Source of the DNA: Pseudomonas bananamidigenes
Lineage (GTDB): Bacteria > Pseudomonadota > Gammaproteobacteria > Pseudomonadales > Pseudomonadaceae
Assembly: GCF_001679645.1 (NCBI RefSeq)
Contig: NZ_LRUN01000085.1
Span: 1-51,021 of the forward strand
Reading direction: 5' to 3'
Length of the DNA: 51,021 bases
Shown: piece by piece, positions 42,918 to 50,865 of the stretch
Layout: every line of letters starts with the position of its first letter
How positions within the stretch are numbered: position 1 is the stretch's first letter
The notes under the pieces: model-generated
What the model saw: only the letters and a program-made list of their open reading frames with translations
Told to the model about the DNA's origin: nothing
Databases searched by the model: none
Position numbers and translations under genes: made by a program

Positions 42918-43673
42918 GTGAACAAGTGGTTGATTCCAGCGGTGACCGCCGTGGCTTTGCTCAGCGGCTGCTCCACCGTACAGCGTGGTTCGATCCCGGT
43001 GGTGGACGCCGGCACAACCGTGTCCAACAGCGAGCGTCTTTCAGCCAATGGCGGCTTTCGCAAAACCACGGTCAAGCGCCCGGTACAAGGTCAGGCGCAA
43101 TCCCAGGCCATCCCGCAGGGCGATACTGGCGTAGTGGTGATGGTGCCCGGTGGCGGCGCCGCGACGTCGGCACCGATCAGCACTTCGCCGATCGTTCCGG
43201 GGCCGGCCTCTGGCGGTATCACACCGGGCCCCTACAACCCTTCGCCGGTCGAGTCCGCGCCGATCAGCTCCGGCAGCTACAGCATGCCTTCATCGCCGAG
43301 CGGCATTCCTTCGGCCAGCAGTGGCGGCGGTTTGTCCGCAGATGAGCAACTGGACGGCCCGGTCCTCGCTCTGCTGACCACTGCGCAGCAACAGCAGGCC
43401 GGAGGCGACCTGAATGGCGCATCCTCCAGCCTCGAGCGTGCTCAGCGCGTTGCACCGCGTGAGCCGCAAGTGCTTTACCGTCTGGCGCAAGTGCGCATGG
43501 CCCAGGGCGATGCCCCGCAAGCCGAGCAAACCGCCCGCCGTGCGCTGACCATGGCTAACGGTCGTCCGGACCTGCAGGCCAGCCTTTGGGAGCTGATCGC
43601 CCAGGCTCGCGAAAAGCAGGGTGATTCTGCTGGCGCTGCACTGGCGCGTCAGAAAGCCAGGGTTTCGCTGTGA
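42918..43673 (+). CDS. TPR-type lipoprotein downstream of mrcB
   Basis: A 251-aa outer-membrane-type lipoprotein. The lipobox LLSGC gives lipidated Cys17 after a short signal (NKWLIPAVTAVALLSG). Residues 20-135 are a Ser/Pro/Gly-rich, probably disordered linker. Residues 148-248 form tetratricopeptide helices (VLALLTTAQQQQAGGDLNGASSSLERAQRVAPREPQVLYRLAQVRMAQGD). GTG start with GAAGAGG upstream. A lipidated, disordered-linker protein beside PBP1B recalls LpoB/LpoP activators. P. aeruginosa LpoP also carries TPRs and is encoded next to PBP1B, so this is probably its ortholog. Confidence 0.85.
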   Translation: MNKWLIPAVTAVALLSGCSTVQRGSIPVVDAGTTVSNSERLSANGGFRKTTVKRPVQGQAQSQAIPQGDTGVVVMVPGGGAATSAPISTSPIVPGPASGGITPGPYNPSPVESAPISSGSYSMPSSPSGIPSASSGGGLSADEQLDGPVLALLTTAQQQQAGGDLNGASSSLERAQRVAPREPQVLYRLAQVRMAQGDAPQAEQTARRALTMANGRPDLQASLWELIAQAREKQGDSAGAALARQKARVSL

Positions 43674-44008
43674 TGGACCCGCGTCTCTCGAAAGTCGCCG
43701 ATCAACTGCTGTTGATCGAGCGTGAACTGCGTGCCCAGGGTTGGTGGGACGAGGTCCAGCCTTCTGTCGAAGCCTTGAGCAGTGTCGAGCCGTTCTCGGT
43801 CGACACCCTCGAGTTCGAGCAGTGGCTGCAATGGATCTTTCTGCCGCGGATGAAGATGATCCTTGAGCAGGATCTGCCGTTACCCAAAGCCTCGGGCATT
43901 CAGGAAATGGCCCAGATGGTCTTCGCCCAGCGCAATCTGCAGGGCCAGGACCGGCAGTTGCAGGTATTGCTCAAAGAGTTCGATCTGCTGATCACTGCAA
44001 CTCATTGA
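43673..44008 (+). CDS. YqcC family protein
   Basis: A 111-aa soluble helical protein of the YqcC family: LSKVADQLLLIERELRAQGWWDEVQPSVEALSSVEPFSVDTLEFEQWLQWIFLPRMKMILEQDLPLP. These proteins are often encoded next to tRNA pseudouridine synthase C, and their role is unknown. The ATG shares one base with the stop of the TPR lipoprotein gene (TGATG), so translation is coupled. It is the last gene of the mrcB operon and is followed by a shared terminator. Confidence 0.88.
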   Translation: MDPRLSKVADQLLLIERELRAQGWWDEVQPSVEALSSVEPFSVDTLEFEQWLQWIFLPRMKMILEQDLPLPKASGIQEMAQMVFAQRNLQGQDRQLQVLLKEFDLLITATH

Positions 44009-44013
44009 ACCGC

Positions 44014-44040
44014 CGACTGCCAGGGATCACTGGCAGTTTT
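44014..44040. terminator. Terminator between convergent YqcC and DUF4124 genes
   Basis: A perfect 8-bp stem ACTGCCAG / CTGGCAGT with T-run TTTT on the plus strand. The loop and right arm contain the end of the DUF4124 gene, whose stop codon is at 44027-44029. It closes the mrcB operon. Confidence 0.7.
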
Positions 44041-44443
44041 CGGCGATCTGTTTCTGCGTCTCCGCGATACGTTCCTGACGTTGCGTATCGCTCAGGCGGC
44101 GCAGCTCTCCTTCGGTTTCCTCCCTCAGGCGCGGATTGTTCTGCAGCTGCGCCAGATTCGTGCGTGCCTGTTCGCAAAAGACCTTGAGCTGGTTCTGTTG
44201 GTCGGCGACCTGTTTTCTGACCTTGTCATCGATGGCTTTCTGATCACCCAGCGGGCCGCTGCCGGGTATGGCTGGCGGACGCGGGGGAGGCGAGGGCGGC
44301 GTTTGCACTGTCGTTGCCGGCTGACCTTGCGGCGGTTGTGCATCGAAGTGCGTGACACCTTGAGCATCGACCCATTTGTAGATCTGACCGGCCAGGCACC
44401 AGGGGCTGAGGCCGATCAGCAGAGCGGCGAGAAGCGTTCGCAT
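44027..44443 (-). CDS. DUF4124 domain-containing exported protein
   Basis: A 138-aa protein. The signal peptide MRTLLAALLIGLSPWCLA is followed by the DUF4124 core GQIYKWVDAQGVTHFDAQPPQGQPA, a proline-rich stretch (PPSPPPRPPAIPGSGP) and a C-terminal charged coiled-coil region (KVRKQVADQQNQLKVFCEQARTNLAQLQNNPRLREETEGELRRLSDTQRQERIAETQKQI). Two cysteines in the mature part could pair. AAGGA precedes the ATG. Function unknown; periplasmic location is likely. Confidence 0.88.
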   Translation of the reverse strand: MRTLLAALLIGLSPWCLAGQIYKWVDAQGVTHFDAQPPQGQPATTVQTPPSPPPRPPAIPGSGPLGDQKAIDDKVRKQVADQQNQLKVFCEQARTNLAQLQNNPRLREETEGELRRLSDTQRQERIAETQKQIAENCQ

Positions 44444-44616
44444 GCTGATTCCTTGGCAAAATTGCGCAATTGACGCTAACAGAGTAGCGCTTTTCAGGTT
44501 TTTTCTTGCGTTCTCATGTGGTTACCCACAATTAAGCACGTTGACGGCTTGACTTGGAGAGGGCGAAACAGAAGAATCCAAAGTCCGCTGTACAGGGACT
44601 GCCAGAAGCAGACCCT

Positions 44617-44776
44617 CTCGGCAGATCATGAGGCGCCTATCCGCGTCGACCTGTTACACCCGCAACGCGTTACCTCGCGCTGGGTGGGAAAGGCCCGCAA
44701 CACTTGGGACGATCCCAATACTTGCTCAGTCAGTGCTGACGTAGTCGGCGACCACCGTCGCTCATGCTCTGCCGAG
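44617..44776 (+). ncRNA. Candidate structured regulatory RNA domain ahead of ilvI
   Basis: CTCGGCAGA-T-CATGAG (44617-44632) pairs with CTCATG-C-TCTGCCGAG (44761-44776): 15 base pairs with one internal mismatch, closing a domain of about 128 nt with small hairpins inside. Long-range pairing of this kind is unlikely by chance. The closing stem ends about 67 nt before the ilvI start. I do not recognise it as a named RNA family. Confidence 0.5.
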
Positions 44777-44794
44777 AAGTAAACCTATTAAGAC

Positions 44795-44816
44795 CCGTTC
44801 GCCTTTTTGCGGACGG
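44795..44816 (+). promoter_or_regulatory. Hairpin just upstream of the ilvI ribosome binding site
   Basis: CCGTTCGC / GCGGACGG forms an 8-bp stem (one G-T pair) around a CTTTTT loop. An alternative pairing CGCC (44800-44803) with GGCG (44823-44826) followed by TTTT would look like a weak terminator. This may be an attenuator; the evidence is structural only. Confidence 0.4.
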
Positions 44817-44843
44817 TATTCTGGCGTTTTAGAGGTGAACAAC

Positions 44844-46568
44844 GTGGAGCTTTTATCTGGCGGTGAGATGCTCGTCCGCTTCTTGCGTGACGAAGGCGTC
44901 AAATATATCTACGGGTACCCGGGTGGTGCTCTCCTTCATGTTTACGATGCCCTGTTCAAAGAACCGGAAGTGACCCACATCCTGGTTCGTCACGAGCAGG
45001 CGGCTACCCATATGGCTGACGGCTATGCCCGTGCCACCGGTAAAGCCGGCGTGGTACTGGTGACTTCCGGTCCAGGCGCCACAAACGCCATCACCGGTAT
45101 CGCCACGGCCTATATGGACTCGATTCCGATGGTGATCATTTCCGGTCAGGTGCCAAGCACCATGGTCGGCACCGATGCGTTCCAGGAAACCGACATGATC
45201 GGTATCTCCCGGCCGATCGTGAAGCACAGCTTCATGATCAAGCACGCTTCGGAAATTCCGGAAGTCATGAAGAAAGCCTTCTACCTGGCGCAATCCGGTC
45301 GTCCGGGTCCGGTCGTGGTCGATATCCCGAAAGACATGACCAATCCGGCCGAGAAGTTCGAATACATCTTCCCGAAGAAAGCCAAACTGCGTTCCTACAG
45401 CCCCGCCGTTCGCGGTCACTCCGGGCAAATCCGCAAGGCGGCGGAAATGCTCCTGGCGGCCAAGCGTCCCGTGTTGTACTCCGGTGGCGGCGTGATTCTC
45501 GGCAATGGCTCCGCGCCGCTGACCGAGCTGGCGAAAATGCTCAACCTGCCGGTGACCAACACCTTGATGGGCCTGGGCGGCTATCCGGGCACTGATCGTC
45601 AGTTCATCGGCATGCTCGGCATGCACGGCAGTTACACCGCGAACCTGGCGATGCACCACGCCGACGTGATCCTGGCGGTCGGTGCGCGCTTCGACGATCG
45701 TGTGATCAACGGCGCGCCAAAGTTCTGCCCGAACGCCAAGATCATTCACATCGACATCGACCCGGCTTCGATTTCCAAAACCATCAAGGCTGACGTGCCA
45801 ATCGTCGGCCCGGTGGAAAGCGTTCTGACCGAAATGGTTGCGATCCTCAAGGAAATCGGCGAAACCCCGAACAAGGACGCCGTGGCCAGTTGGTGGAAGC
45901 AGGTCGATGAGTGGCGTGGTGATCGCGGTCTGTTCCCTTACGACAAGGGCGACGGCAGCAAGATCAAGCCGCAGACCGTGATCGAAACCCTGTGCGAAGT
46001 GACCAAGGGCGATGCCTTTGTGACCTCCGATGTGGGCCAGCACCAGATGTTCGCTGCGCAGTACTACAAGTTCAACAAGCCGAACCGCTGGATCAACTCC
46101 GGTGGTCTGGGCACGATGGGCTTCGGTCTGCCGGCGGCGATGGGTATCAGCCTGAGCTTCCCTGAGGCTGACGTCGCCTGCGTCACCGGTGAAGGCAGTA
46201 TCCAGATGAACATCCAGGAGCTGTCCACCTGCTTGCAGTACGGTTTGCCGGTGAAAATCGTCATTCTGAACAACGGCGTGCTGGGTATGGTTCGCCAGTG
46301 GCAGGACATGAGTTACAACAGCCGTCACTCGCATTCCTACATGGAATCGCTGCCTGATTTCGTCAAGCTCGCCGAGGCCTATGGTCACGTCGGCATTCGT
46401 GTCACCGAGTCGAAAGACTTGAAGTCGAAGATGGAAGAAGCGTTCGCCCTGAAGGATCGGCTGGTCGTGATCGATATTTCGGTTGATACCAGCGAGCACG
46501 TCTACCCGATGCAGATCAAAGACGGCTCGATGCGCGATATGTGGCTGAGCAAGACGGAGCGTACCTAA
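44844..46568 (+). CDS. ilvI: Acetolactate synthase large subunit
   Basis: A 574-aa ThDP-dependent enzyme of Val/Leu/Ile synthesis that condenses pyruvate with pyruvate or 2-oxobutyrate. The N-terminal ThDP-activating Glu lies in LVRHEQAATHMADGYARATGKAGV. FAD-region motifs (GVILGNGSAPL, GMLGMHGSYTANLAMHHAD) and the ThDP/Mg motif GEGSIQMNIQELSTCLQYGLPVKIVILNN (GDG-like to NN) are intact. I chose GTG at 44844 because AGAGGTGA lies 5 nt upstream; an in-frame GTG at 44835 overlaps that site. First gene of ilvI-ilvH-ilvC. Confidence 0.96.
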   Translation: MELLSGGEMLVRFLRDEGVKYIYGYPGGALLHVYDALFKEPEVTHILVRHEQAATHMADGYARATGKAGVVLVTSGPGATNAITGIATAYMDSIPMVIISGQVPSTMVGTDAFQETDMIGISRPIVKHSFMIKHASEIPEVMKKAFYLAQSGRPGPVVVDIPKDMTNPAEKFEYIFPKKAKLRSYSPAVRGHSGQIRKAAEMLLAAKRPVLYSGGGVILGNGSAPLTELAKMLNLPVTNTLMGLGGYPGTDRQFIGMLGMHGSYTANLAMHHADVILAVGARFDDRVINGAPKFCPNAKIIHIDIDPASISKTIKADVPIVGPVESVLTEMVAILKEIGETPNKDAVASWWKQVDEWRGDRGLFPYDKGDGSKIKPQTVIETLCEVTKGDAFVTSDVGQHQMFAAQYYKFNKPNRWINSGGLGTMGFGLPAAMGISLSFPEADVACVTGEGSIQMNIQELSTCLQYGLPVKIVILNNGVLGMVRQWQDMSYNSRHSHSYMESLPDFVKLAEAYGHVGIRVTESKDLKSKMEEAFALKDRLVVIDISVDTSEHVYPMQIKDGSMRDMWLSKTERT

Positions 46569-46570
46569 TC

Positions 46571-47062
46571 ATGCGGCACATTATTTCCTTGCTTCTGGAA
46601 AACGAACCCGGTGCTTTGTCTCGCGTAGTCGGCCTGTTCTCGCAGCGCAACTACAACATTGAAAGCCTGACCGTGGCGCCAACCGAGGACCCGACCCTGT
46701 CGCGTCTGACGCTGACCACTGTCGGCCACGATGAAATCATCGAGCAGATCACCAAGAACCTGAACAAGCTGATCGAAGTGGTCAAGCTGGTGGACCTGTC
46801 GGAAAGCGCTCACATCGAGCGCGAACTGATGCTGGTCAAGGTCAAGGCCACCGGCGCACAGCGCGCCGAGATCAAGCGCACCACCGATATTTACCGTGGA
46901 CAGATCGTCGACGTCAGTGCCAGCGTGTATACCGTTCAACTGACCGGTACCAGCGACAAGCTCGACAGCTTCATTCAGTCCATCGGCACCGCCTCGATTC
47001 TGGAAACCGTCCGTAGTGGCGTGACCGGTATTGCCCGCGGCGACAAAGTACTCAGCATCTAA
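46571..47062 (+). CDS. ilvH: Acetolactate synthase small (regulatory) subunit
   Basis: A 163-aa regulatory subunit. An N-terminal ACT domain (HIISLLLENEPGALSRVVGLFSQRNYNIESLTVAPTEDPTLSRLT) gives valine feedback inhibition, and the C-terminal domain (ELMLVKVKA ... IVDVSASVYTVQLTGTSDKLDSFI) activates the large subunit. The ATG lies 2 nt past the ilvI stop. Called ilvN or ilvH by different authors; I use ilvH because it follows ilvI. Confidence 0.96.
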   Translation: MRHIISLLLENEPGALSRVVGLFSQRNYNIESLTVAPTEDPTLSRLTLTTVGHDEIIEQITKNLNKLIEVVKLVDLSESAHIERELMLVKVKATGAQRAEIKRTTDIYRGQIVDVSASVYTVQLTGTSDKLDSFIQSIGTASILETVRSGVTGIARGDKVLSI

Positions 47063-47110
47063 ACCAAATTAGCGAATGGCCTGAGCGGCCTGGATATAAA
47101 GGGGAAATTC

Positions 47111-48127
47111 ATGAAAGTTTTCTACGATAAAGACTGTGACCTGTCGATCATCCAGGGCAAGAAAGTTGCCATCATCGGTTACGGCTCCCAGGGCCACGCT
47201 CAAGCGTGCAACCTGAAAGACTCCGGTGTCGACGTTACCGTTGGTCTGCGTAAAGGTTCGGCTACCGTTGCCAAGGCTGAAGCCCACGGTCTGAAAGTCG
47301 CTGACGTGGCTACCGCTGTCGCTGCCGCCGACCTGGTCATGATCCTGACCCCGGACGAGTTCCAGGGCCAGTTGTACAAGAACGAAATCGAGCCGAACAT
47401 CAAGAAAGGCGCTACCCTCGCGTTCTCCCACGGTTTCTCGATCCATTACAACCAGGTCGTTCCGCGCGCCGACCTCGACGTGATCATGATCGCGCCGAAA
47501 GCGCCAGGCCACACTGTACGTTCCGAGTTCGTGAAAGGCGGCGGTATTCCTGATCTGATCGCGATCTATCAGGACGCCTCGGGCAATGCCAAGAATGTTG
47601 CGCTGTCCTACGCTGCAGGCGTTGGTGGCGGTCGTACCGGCATCATCGAAACCACCTTCAAGGACGAGACCGAAACCGACCTGTTCGGCGAACAGGCCGT
47701 TCTGTGCGGTGGTACCGTCGAGCTGGTGAAAGCCGGTTTCGAAACCCTGGTCGAAGCTGGCTACGCGCCGGAAATGGCCTACTTCGAGTGTCTGCACGAA
47801 CTGAAACTGATCGTTGACCTCATGTACGAAGGCGGCATCGCCAACATGAACTACTCGATCTCCAACAACGCTGAATACGGCGAGTACGTGACCGGTCCGG
47901 AAGTGATCAACGCCGAATCCCGTCAGGCCATGCGCAACGCCCTGAAACGTATTCAGGACGGTGAATACGCCAAGATGTTCATCAGCGAAGGTGCTACCGG
48001 CTACCCTTCGATGACCGCCAAGCGCCGTAACAACGCTGCACACGGTATCGAAATCATCGGTGAGCAACTGCGCTCCATGATGCCGTGGATCAGTGCCAAC
48101 AAGATCGTCGACAAAACCAAAAACTGA
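47111..48127 (+). CDS. ilvC: Ketol-acid reductoisomerase
   Basis: A 338-aa class I KARI. It isomerises and reduces acetolactate with NADPH and Mg. The Rossmann motif IIGYGSQGHAQACNLKDSG is followed by the VGLRKGS region for NADPH phosphate. The knotted C-terminal domain has the metal ligands in ETDLFGEQAVLCGG and ECLHELKLIVDLMYEGG. AAAGGGGAAA lies before the ATG, and a strong terminator follows. Codon use is clearly biased, consistent with high expression. Confidence 0.98.
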   Translation: MKVFYDKDCDLSIIQGKKVAIIGYGSQGHAQACNLKDSGVDVTVGLRKGSATVAKAEAHGLKVADVATAVAAADLVMILTPDEFQGQLYKNEIEPNIKKGATLAFSHGFSIHYNQVVPRADLDVIMIAPKAPGHTVRSEFVKGGGIPDLIAIYQDASGNAKNVALSYAAGVGGGRTGIIETTFKDETETDLFGEQAVLCGGTVELVKAGFETLVEAGYAPEMAYFECLHELKLIVDLMYEGGIANMNYSISNNAEYGEYVTGPEVINAESRQAMRNALKRIQDGEYAKMFISEGATGYPSMTAKRRNNAAHGIEIIGEQLRSMMPWISANKIVDKTKN

Positions 48128-48142
48128 GTCGTCGACCCTTGT

Positions 48143-48176
48143 AAGAAAAAAAACGCGGCCCTGGCCGCGTTTTTTC
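48143..48176 (+). terminator. Terminator of ilvIHC
   Basis: A stem AAAAAACGCGGCC / GGCCGCGTTTTTT with a minimal loop lies 15 nt past the ilvC stop codon and ends in six T residues. Confidence 0.95.
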
Positions 48177-48276
48177 GTATGGGCGGGCTGTTCTGGTATA
48201 AAGCTGCATCGTTTGTGGTCGAACCGTCGTCCCAGACACCTGTCGAAAATGTCCAATCCGTTGCAAGGTAATGTTC

Positions 48277-49134
48277 ATGAGCGAACGCCCCGAAGAGCCG
48301 AACCAGGCTTCAGACGCCGAAAGCCTGCTGCCCATCGATGAACATGTCGAAGAAGGGCATGACGCAGAAGGTCGGAAAGTCCGGCATCGTGGTATCTATC
48401 TTCTGCCGAACCTGTTCACCACCGCGAACCTGTTCGCGGGGTTCTACTCCATCATCAACTCGATGAGTGCTCAGGCTGCGTTGAGCGCCGGGGACGCGGC
48501 AAACGCCAGCAAGTACTTCGCCTTCGCGGCCATCGCGATCTTCGTCGCCATGGTGCTCGATGGTCTCGATGGTCGTGTGGCGCGCATGACCAATACACAA
48601 AGTGCATTCGGTGCCGAGTACGACTCGCTGTCGGACATGGTTGCCTTCGGCGTCGCGCCCGCATTGCTCGCGTTTGGCTGGGCGCTGGGTGACATGGGCA
48701 AGGTCGGCTGGATGGTCGCCTTCATTTATGTTGCGGGTGCGGCGTTGCGTCTGGCGCGCTTCAATACTCAGGTAGGGACTGCCGACAAGCGTTATTTCAT
48801 CGGTCTGGCCAGCCCGGCGGCTGCCGGTGTGGTCGCCGGGATTGTCTGGGCATTCAGCGATTACGGGATCCAGGGTTCGAAGATGTCGTTCCTCGTTGCA
48901 CTGATGGTCGCGGCTGCCGGTATGCTGATGGTCAGCAACATCAAGTACAACAGCTTCAAGGAACTGGATCTGAAGGGGCGCGTACCCTTCGTTGCGATTC
49001 TGGCCGTGGTGCTGGTGTTCGCCGTTGTGTTCAGTGATCCTCCGCGCATTCTGTTATTGGTGTTCCTTGCCTATGCGGCTTCGGGGCCAGTGCAGTACTT
49101 GTTGCATCTTCGTCGCCACAAAAACGTCGAGTGA
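48277..49134 (+). CDS. pssA: CDP-diacylglycerol--serine O-phosphatidyltransferase
   Basis: A 285-aa integral membrane enzyme that makes phosphatidylserine, the precursor of phosphatidylethanolamine. After a 35-residue acidic N-terminus come about eight membrane segments. The CDP-alcohol phosphotransferase signature is DGLDGRVARMTNTQSAFGAEYDSLSD, with the two catalytic Asp residues at its end. This is the subclass II (Gram-positive-type) enzyme, unlike the peripheral PssA of E. coli. The ATG at 48277 fits AAGGTA; an ATG two codons upstream is too close to that site. Confidence 0.94.
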   Translation: MSERPEEPNQASDAESLLPIDEHVEEGHDAEGRKVRHRGIYLLPNLFTTANLFAGFYSIINSMSAQAALSAGDAANASKYFAFAAIAIFVAMVLDGLDGRVARMTNTQSAFGAEYDSLSDMVAFGVAPALLAFGWALGDMGKVGWMVAFIYVAGAALRLARFNTQVGTADKRYFIGLASPAAAGVVAGIVWAFSDYGIQGSKMSFLVALMVAAAGMLMVSNIKYNSFKELDLKGRVPFVAILAVVLVFAVVFSDPPRILLLVFLAYAASGPVQYLLHLRRHKNVE

Positions 49135-49149
49135 TGTAATTTCCCTCAT

Positions 49150-49193
49150 ACTCCGCAGTCTATGGGTGCATCTGTCCTCCAAAACTGCGGAGT
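49150..49193 (+). promoter_or_regulatory. Hairpin that covers the msrP ribosome binding site
   Basis: ACTCCGCAGT (49150-49159) and ACTGCGGAGT (49184-49193) are perfect 10-bp inverted repeats with a 24-nt loop. The right arm contains GGAG (49189-49192), the ribosome binding site of msrP. The loop carries CTCC (49177-49180), which offers a competing weaker pairing with the same GGAG. A translational switch is inferred. Confidence 0.6.
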
Positions 49194-49197
49194 AGTC

Positions 49198-50211
49198 ATG
49201 CTGATCAAATTTCCCAAAGCGTCCGATTGCCACGAATCGGACGTCACGCCTGAATCCATTTATCTCTCTCGCCGACAATTGCTCGGTGCTACGGCGGCCG
49301 GTCTGGCCCTGAGCAGTCTGCCGCGCTGGGGCAGTGCCGAAGAGGCCACCCGTTATGCCGATGTCGAGTCTGGCAATGCGCCCGCCTGGTTTGCCGAGAA
49401 GAAGTCTTCTATCAAATGGGGAGCCGTGGACGTCAAGGATGAGGCGATCACGCCCTATAAGGACGCGACTCACTACAACAACTTCTATGAGTTCGGTACC
49501 GACAAGGGGGATCCGGCAGCCAATGCCGGATCGCTGAAGACCGAACCCTGGAGTGTGGTGGTGGACGGGGAGGTGGGTAAGCCGGGGCGCTATGCACTGG
49601 AAGACTTCATGAAACCTTACCAGTTGGAGGAGCGCATCTATCGTCTGCGTTGTGTCGAGGCGTGGTCGATGGTTATTCCCTGGATCGGTTTCCCTGTTTC
49701 GGCGCTGCTCAAGCAGGTCGAGCCGACCTCCAATGCCAGGTACATCCGTTTTGAAACCCTGCAGGATCCCAAGAGCATGCCTGGACAGCGTTCAGGGTTT
49801 GCCCTGATCGACTGGCCTTATGTAGAAGGCCTGCGTCTGGATGAGGCAATGAATCCGTTGGCGATTCTGGCTGTGGGCATGTACGGTCGGGAATTGCCGA
49901 ATCAGAACGGTGCGCCGTTGCGTCTGGTGGTGCCGTGGAAGTACGGTTTCAAGAGTGTCAAATCCATCGTGCGTATCAGTCTGGTCAGTGAGCAGCCAAA
50001 GACGACCTGGCAAAGCATCGCAGCGGATGAATACGGTTTCTACGCGAATGTGAACCCGACGGTCGACCACCCTCGCTGGACTCAGGCGCGGGAGCGACGT
50101 CTTCCCAATAGTCTGTTCAAACCGAATGTGCGTGATACGCAAATGTTCAACGGCTACTCGGATGAGGTCGCTTCTTTATATACAGGGCTCGATCTGCGGA
50201 AGAACTACTGA
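49198..50211 (+). CDS. msrP: Protein-methionine-sulfoxide reductase, molybdopterin subunit MsrP
   Basis: A 337-aa periplasmic molybdoenzyme that repairs oxidised methionines, driven by quinone electrons through MsrQ. A Tat signal SRRQLLGATAAGLALSS (twin Arg 25-26) precedes a sulfite-oxidase-type fold. Cys152 in YRLRCVEAWSM is the molybdenum ligand; PGQRSGFALIDWPYVEGLRLDEA and PWKYGFKSVKSI are other family motifs. The ATG at 49198 follows GGAG. It overlaps msrQ by one base. In other bacteria msrPQ answers hypochlorous acid or copper stress; no such regulator gene lies here. Confidence 0.95.
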   Translation: MLIKFPKASDCHESDVTPESIYLSRRQLLGATAAGLALSSLPRWGSAEEATRYADVESGNAPAWFAEKKSSIKWGAVDVKDEAITPYKDATHYNNFYEFGTDKGDPAANAGSLKTEPWSVVVDGEVGKPGRYALEDFMKPYQLEERIYRLRCVEAWSMVIPWIGFPVSALLKQVEPTSNARYIRFETLQDPKSMPGQRSGFALIDWPYVEGLRLDEAMNPLAILAVGMYGRELPNQNGAPLRLVVPWKYGFKSVKSIVRISLVSEQPKTTWQSIAADEYGFYANVNPTVDHPRWTQARERRLPNSLFKPNVRDTQMFNGYSDEVASLYTGLDLRKNY

Positions 50212-50834
50212 TGCGATATCCGTTCTGGCGTGTGGGCGTGTTCATCGCCGCGATGGTTTGGCCGTTGTGGTGGTTCTATCAGGCCTTTGAAGGTCTGCTC
50301 GGACCGGACCCCGGGAAAGTTCTGGTTGATCGGCTTGGGCTTGGGGCGTTGGTGTTGTTGCTGATTACTTTGAGTATGACGCCGTTGCAGAGGCTCACCG
50401 GATGGGCCGGCTGGATTGCTGTGCGGCGGCAGGTGGGGCTGTGGTGTTTTGCATATGTGGTTTTGCATTTATGCAGTTACATGGCATTCATTCTGGGTTT
50501 CGACTGGTCTCAACTGGGCGTGGAGTTGCGCAAGCGTCCGTACATTATTGTCGGCACGCTCGGGTTTCTGGGGTTGCTGGCATTAGCGGTAACGTCCAAT
50601 CGCTATAGTCAGCGTCGTTTGGGCGTGCGCTGGAAGAAATTACATCGCCTGGTGTACGTGATTCTCGGGCTTGGACTGCTGCATATGCTTTGGATTGTGC
50701 GCGCTGATCTCAAGGAGTGGGCGCTCTACGCCTTCATGGGGGGACTGCTTCTCATGTTTCGCCTTCCGCCAGTCGCTCGCCGAATCCCGCGTTTGTTGGG
50801 GAAAAGACGCGTTCTGCAAGAAAAGCGAAATTAA
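50211..50834 (+). CDS. msrQ: MsrQ, heme-binding membrane partner of MsrP
   Basis: A 207-aa ferric-reductase-like membrane protein with about five or six helices. It takes electrons from the quinone pool or a flavin reductase and feeds MsrP. Heme-ligating histidines lie in FAYVVLHLCSYMAFILGF and WKKLHRLVYVILGLGLLHMLWIVRAD. The RLTGWAGWIAVRRQVGLWCF and SNRYSQRRLGVRWKKLHRL motifs fit the YedZ/MsrQ family. The ATG shares one base with the msrP stop (TGATG). Full length. Confidence 0.94.
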   Translation: MRYPFWRVGVFIAAMVWPLWWFYQAFEGLLGPDPGKVLVDRLGLGALVLLLITLSMTPLQRLTGWAGWIAVRRQVGLWCFAYVVLHLCSYMAFILGFDWSQLGVELRKRPYIIVGTLGFLGLLALAVTSNRYSQRRLGVRWKKLHRLVYVILGLGLLHMLWIVRADLKEWALYAFMGGLLLMFRLPPVARRIPRLLGKRRVLQEKRN

Positions 50835-50837
50835 GTG

Positions 50838-50865
50838 TTGACGGCGAATTTCAGATGTCTATAAT
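50838..50865 (+). promoter_or_regulatory. Strong sigma-70 promoter, probably of an rRNA operon
   Basis: TTGACG (50838-50843) and a perfect TATAAT (50860-50865) are 16 bp apart, followed by a TCGCCCC discriminator. It begins 4 nt after msrQ. The leader to the window end (CTTTTGACGG, then TCGGTCTTCTCGATCG) resembles what I remember of Pseudomonas rrn leaders. In P. aeruginosa an rRNA operon follows these genes. The 16S gene itself is outside the window. Confidence 0.7.

Larger units (their letters stand above)
44444..44843 (+). other. Long leader region of ilvI
   Basis: 400 bp without a convincing gene. An open frame at 44516-44782 has no family resemblance and no clear ribosome binding site. 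The region contains a long-range inverted repeat, an inner TTGGGA-CGA-TCCCAA hairpin at 44704-44718, a GTCA/TGAC mini-hairpin at 44729-44740 and a hairpin close to the start codon. It probably forms a folded 5' leader that controls ilvIHC. No leader peptide rich in Leu, Val or Ile is evident. Confidence 0.55.

Noticed and set aside
44516..44782. 88-codon plus-strand open frame between the DUF4124 gene and ilvI
   Set aside because: No ribosome binding site, no recognisable domain, and the region is better explained as a folded leader RNA.
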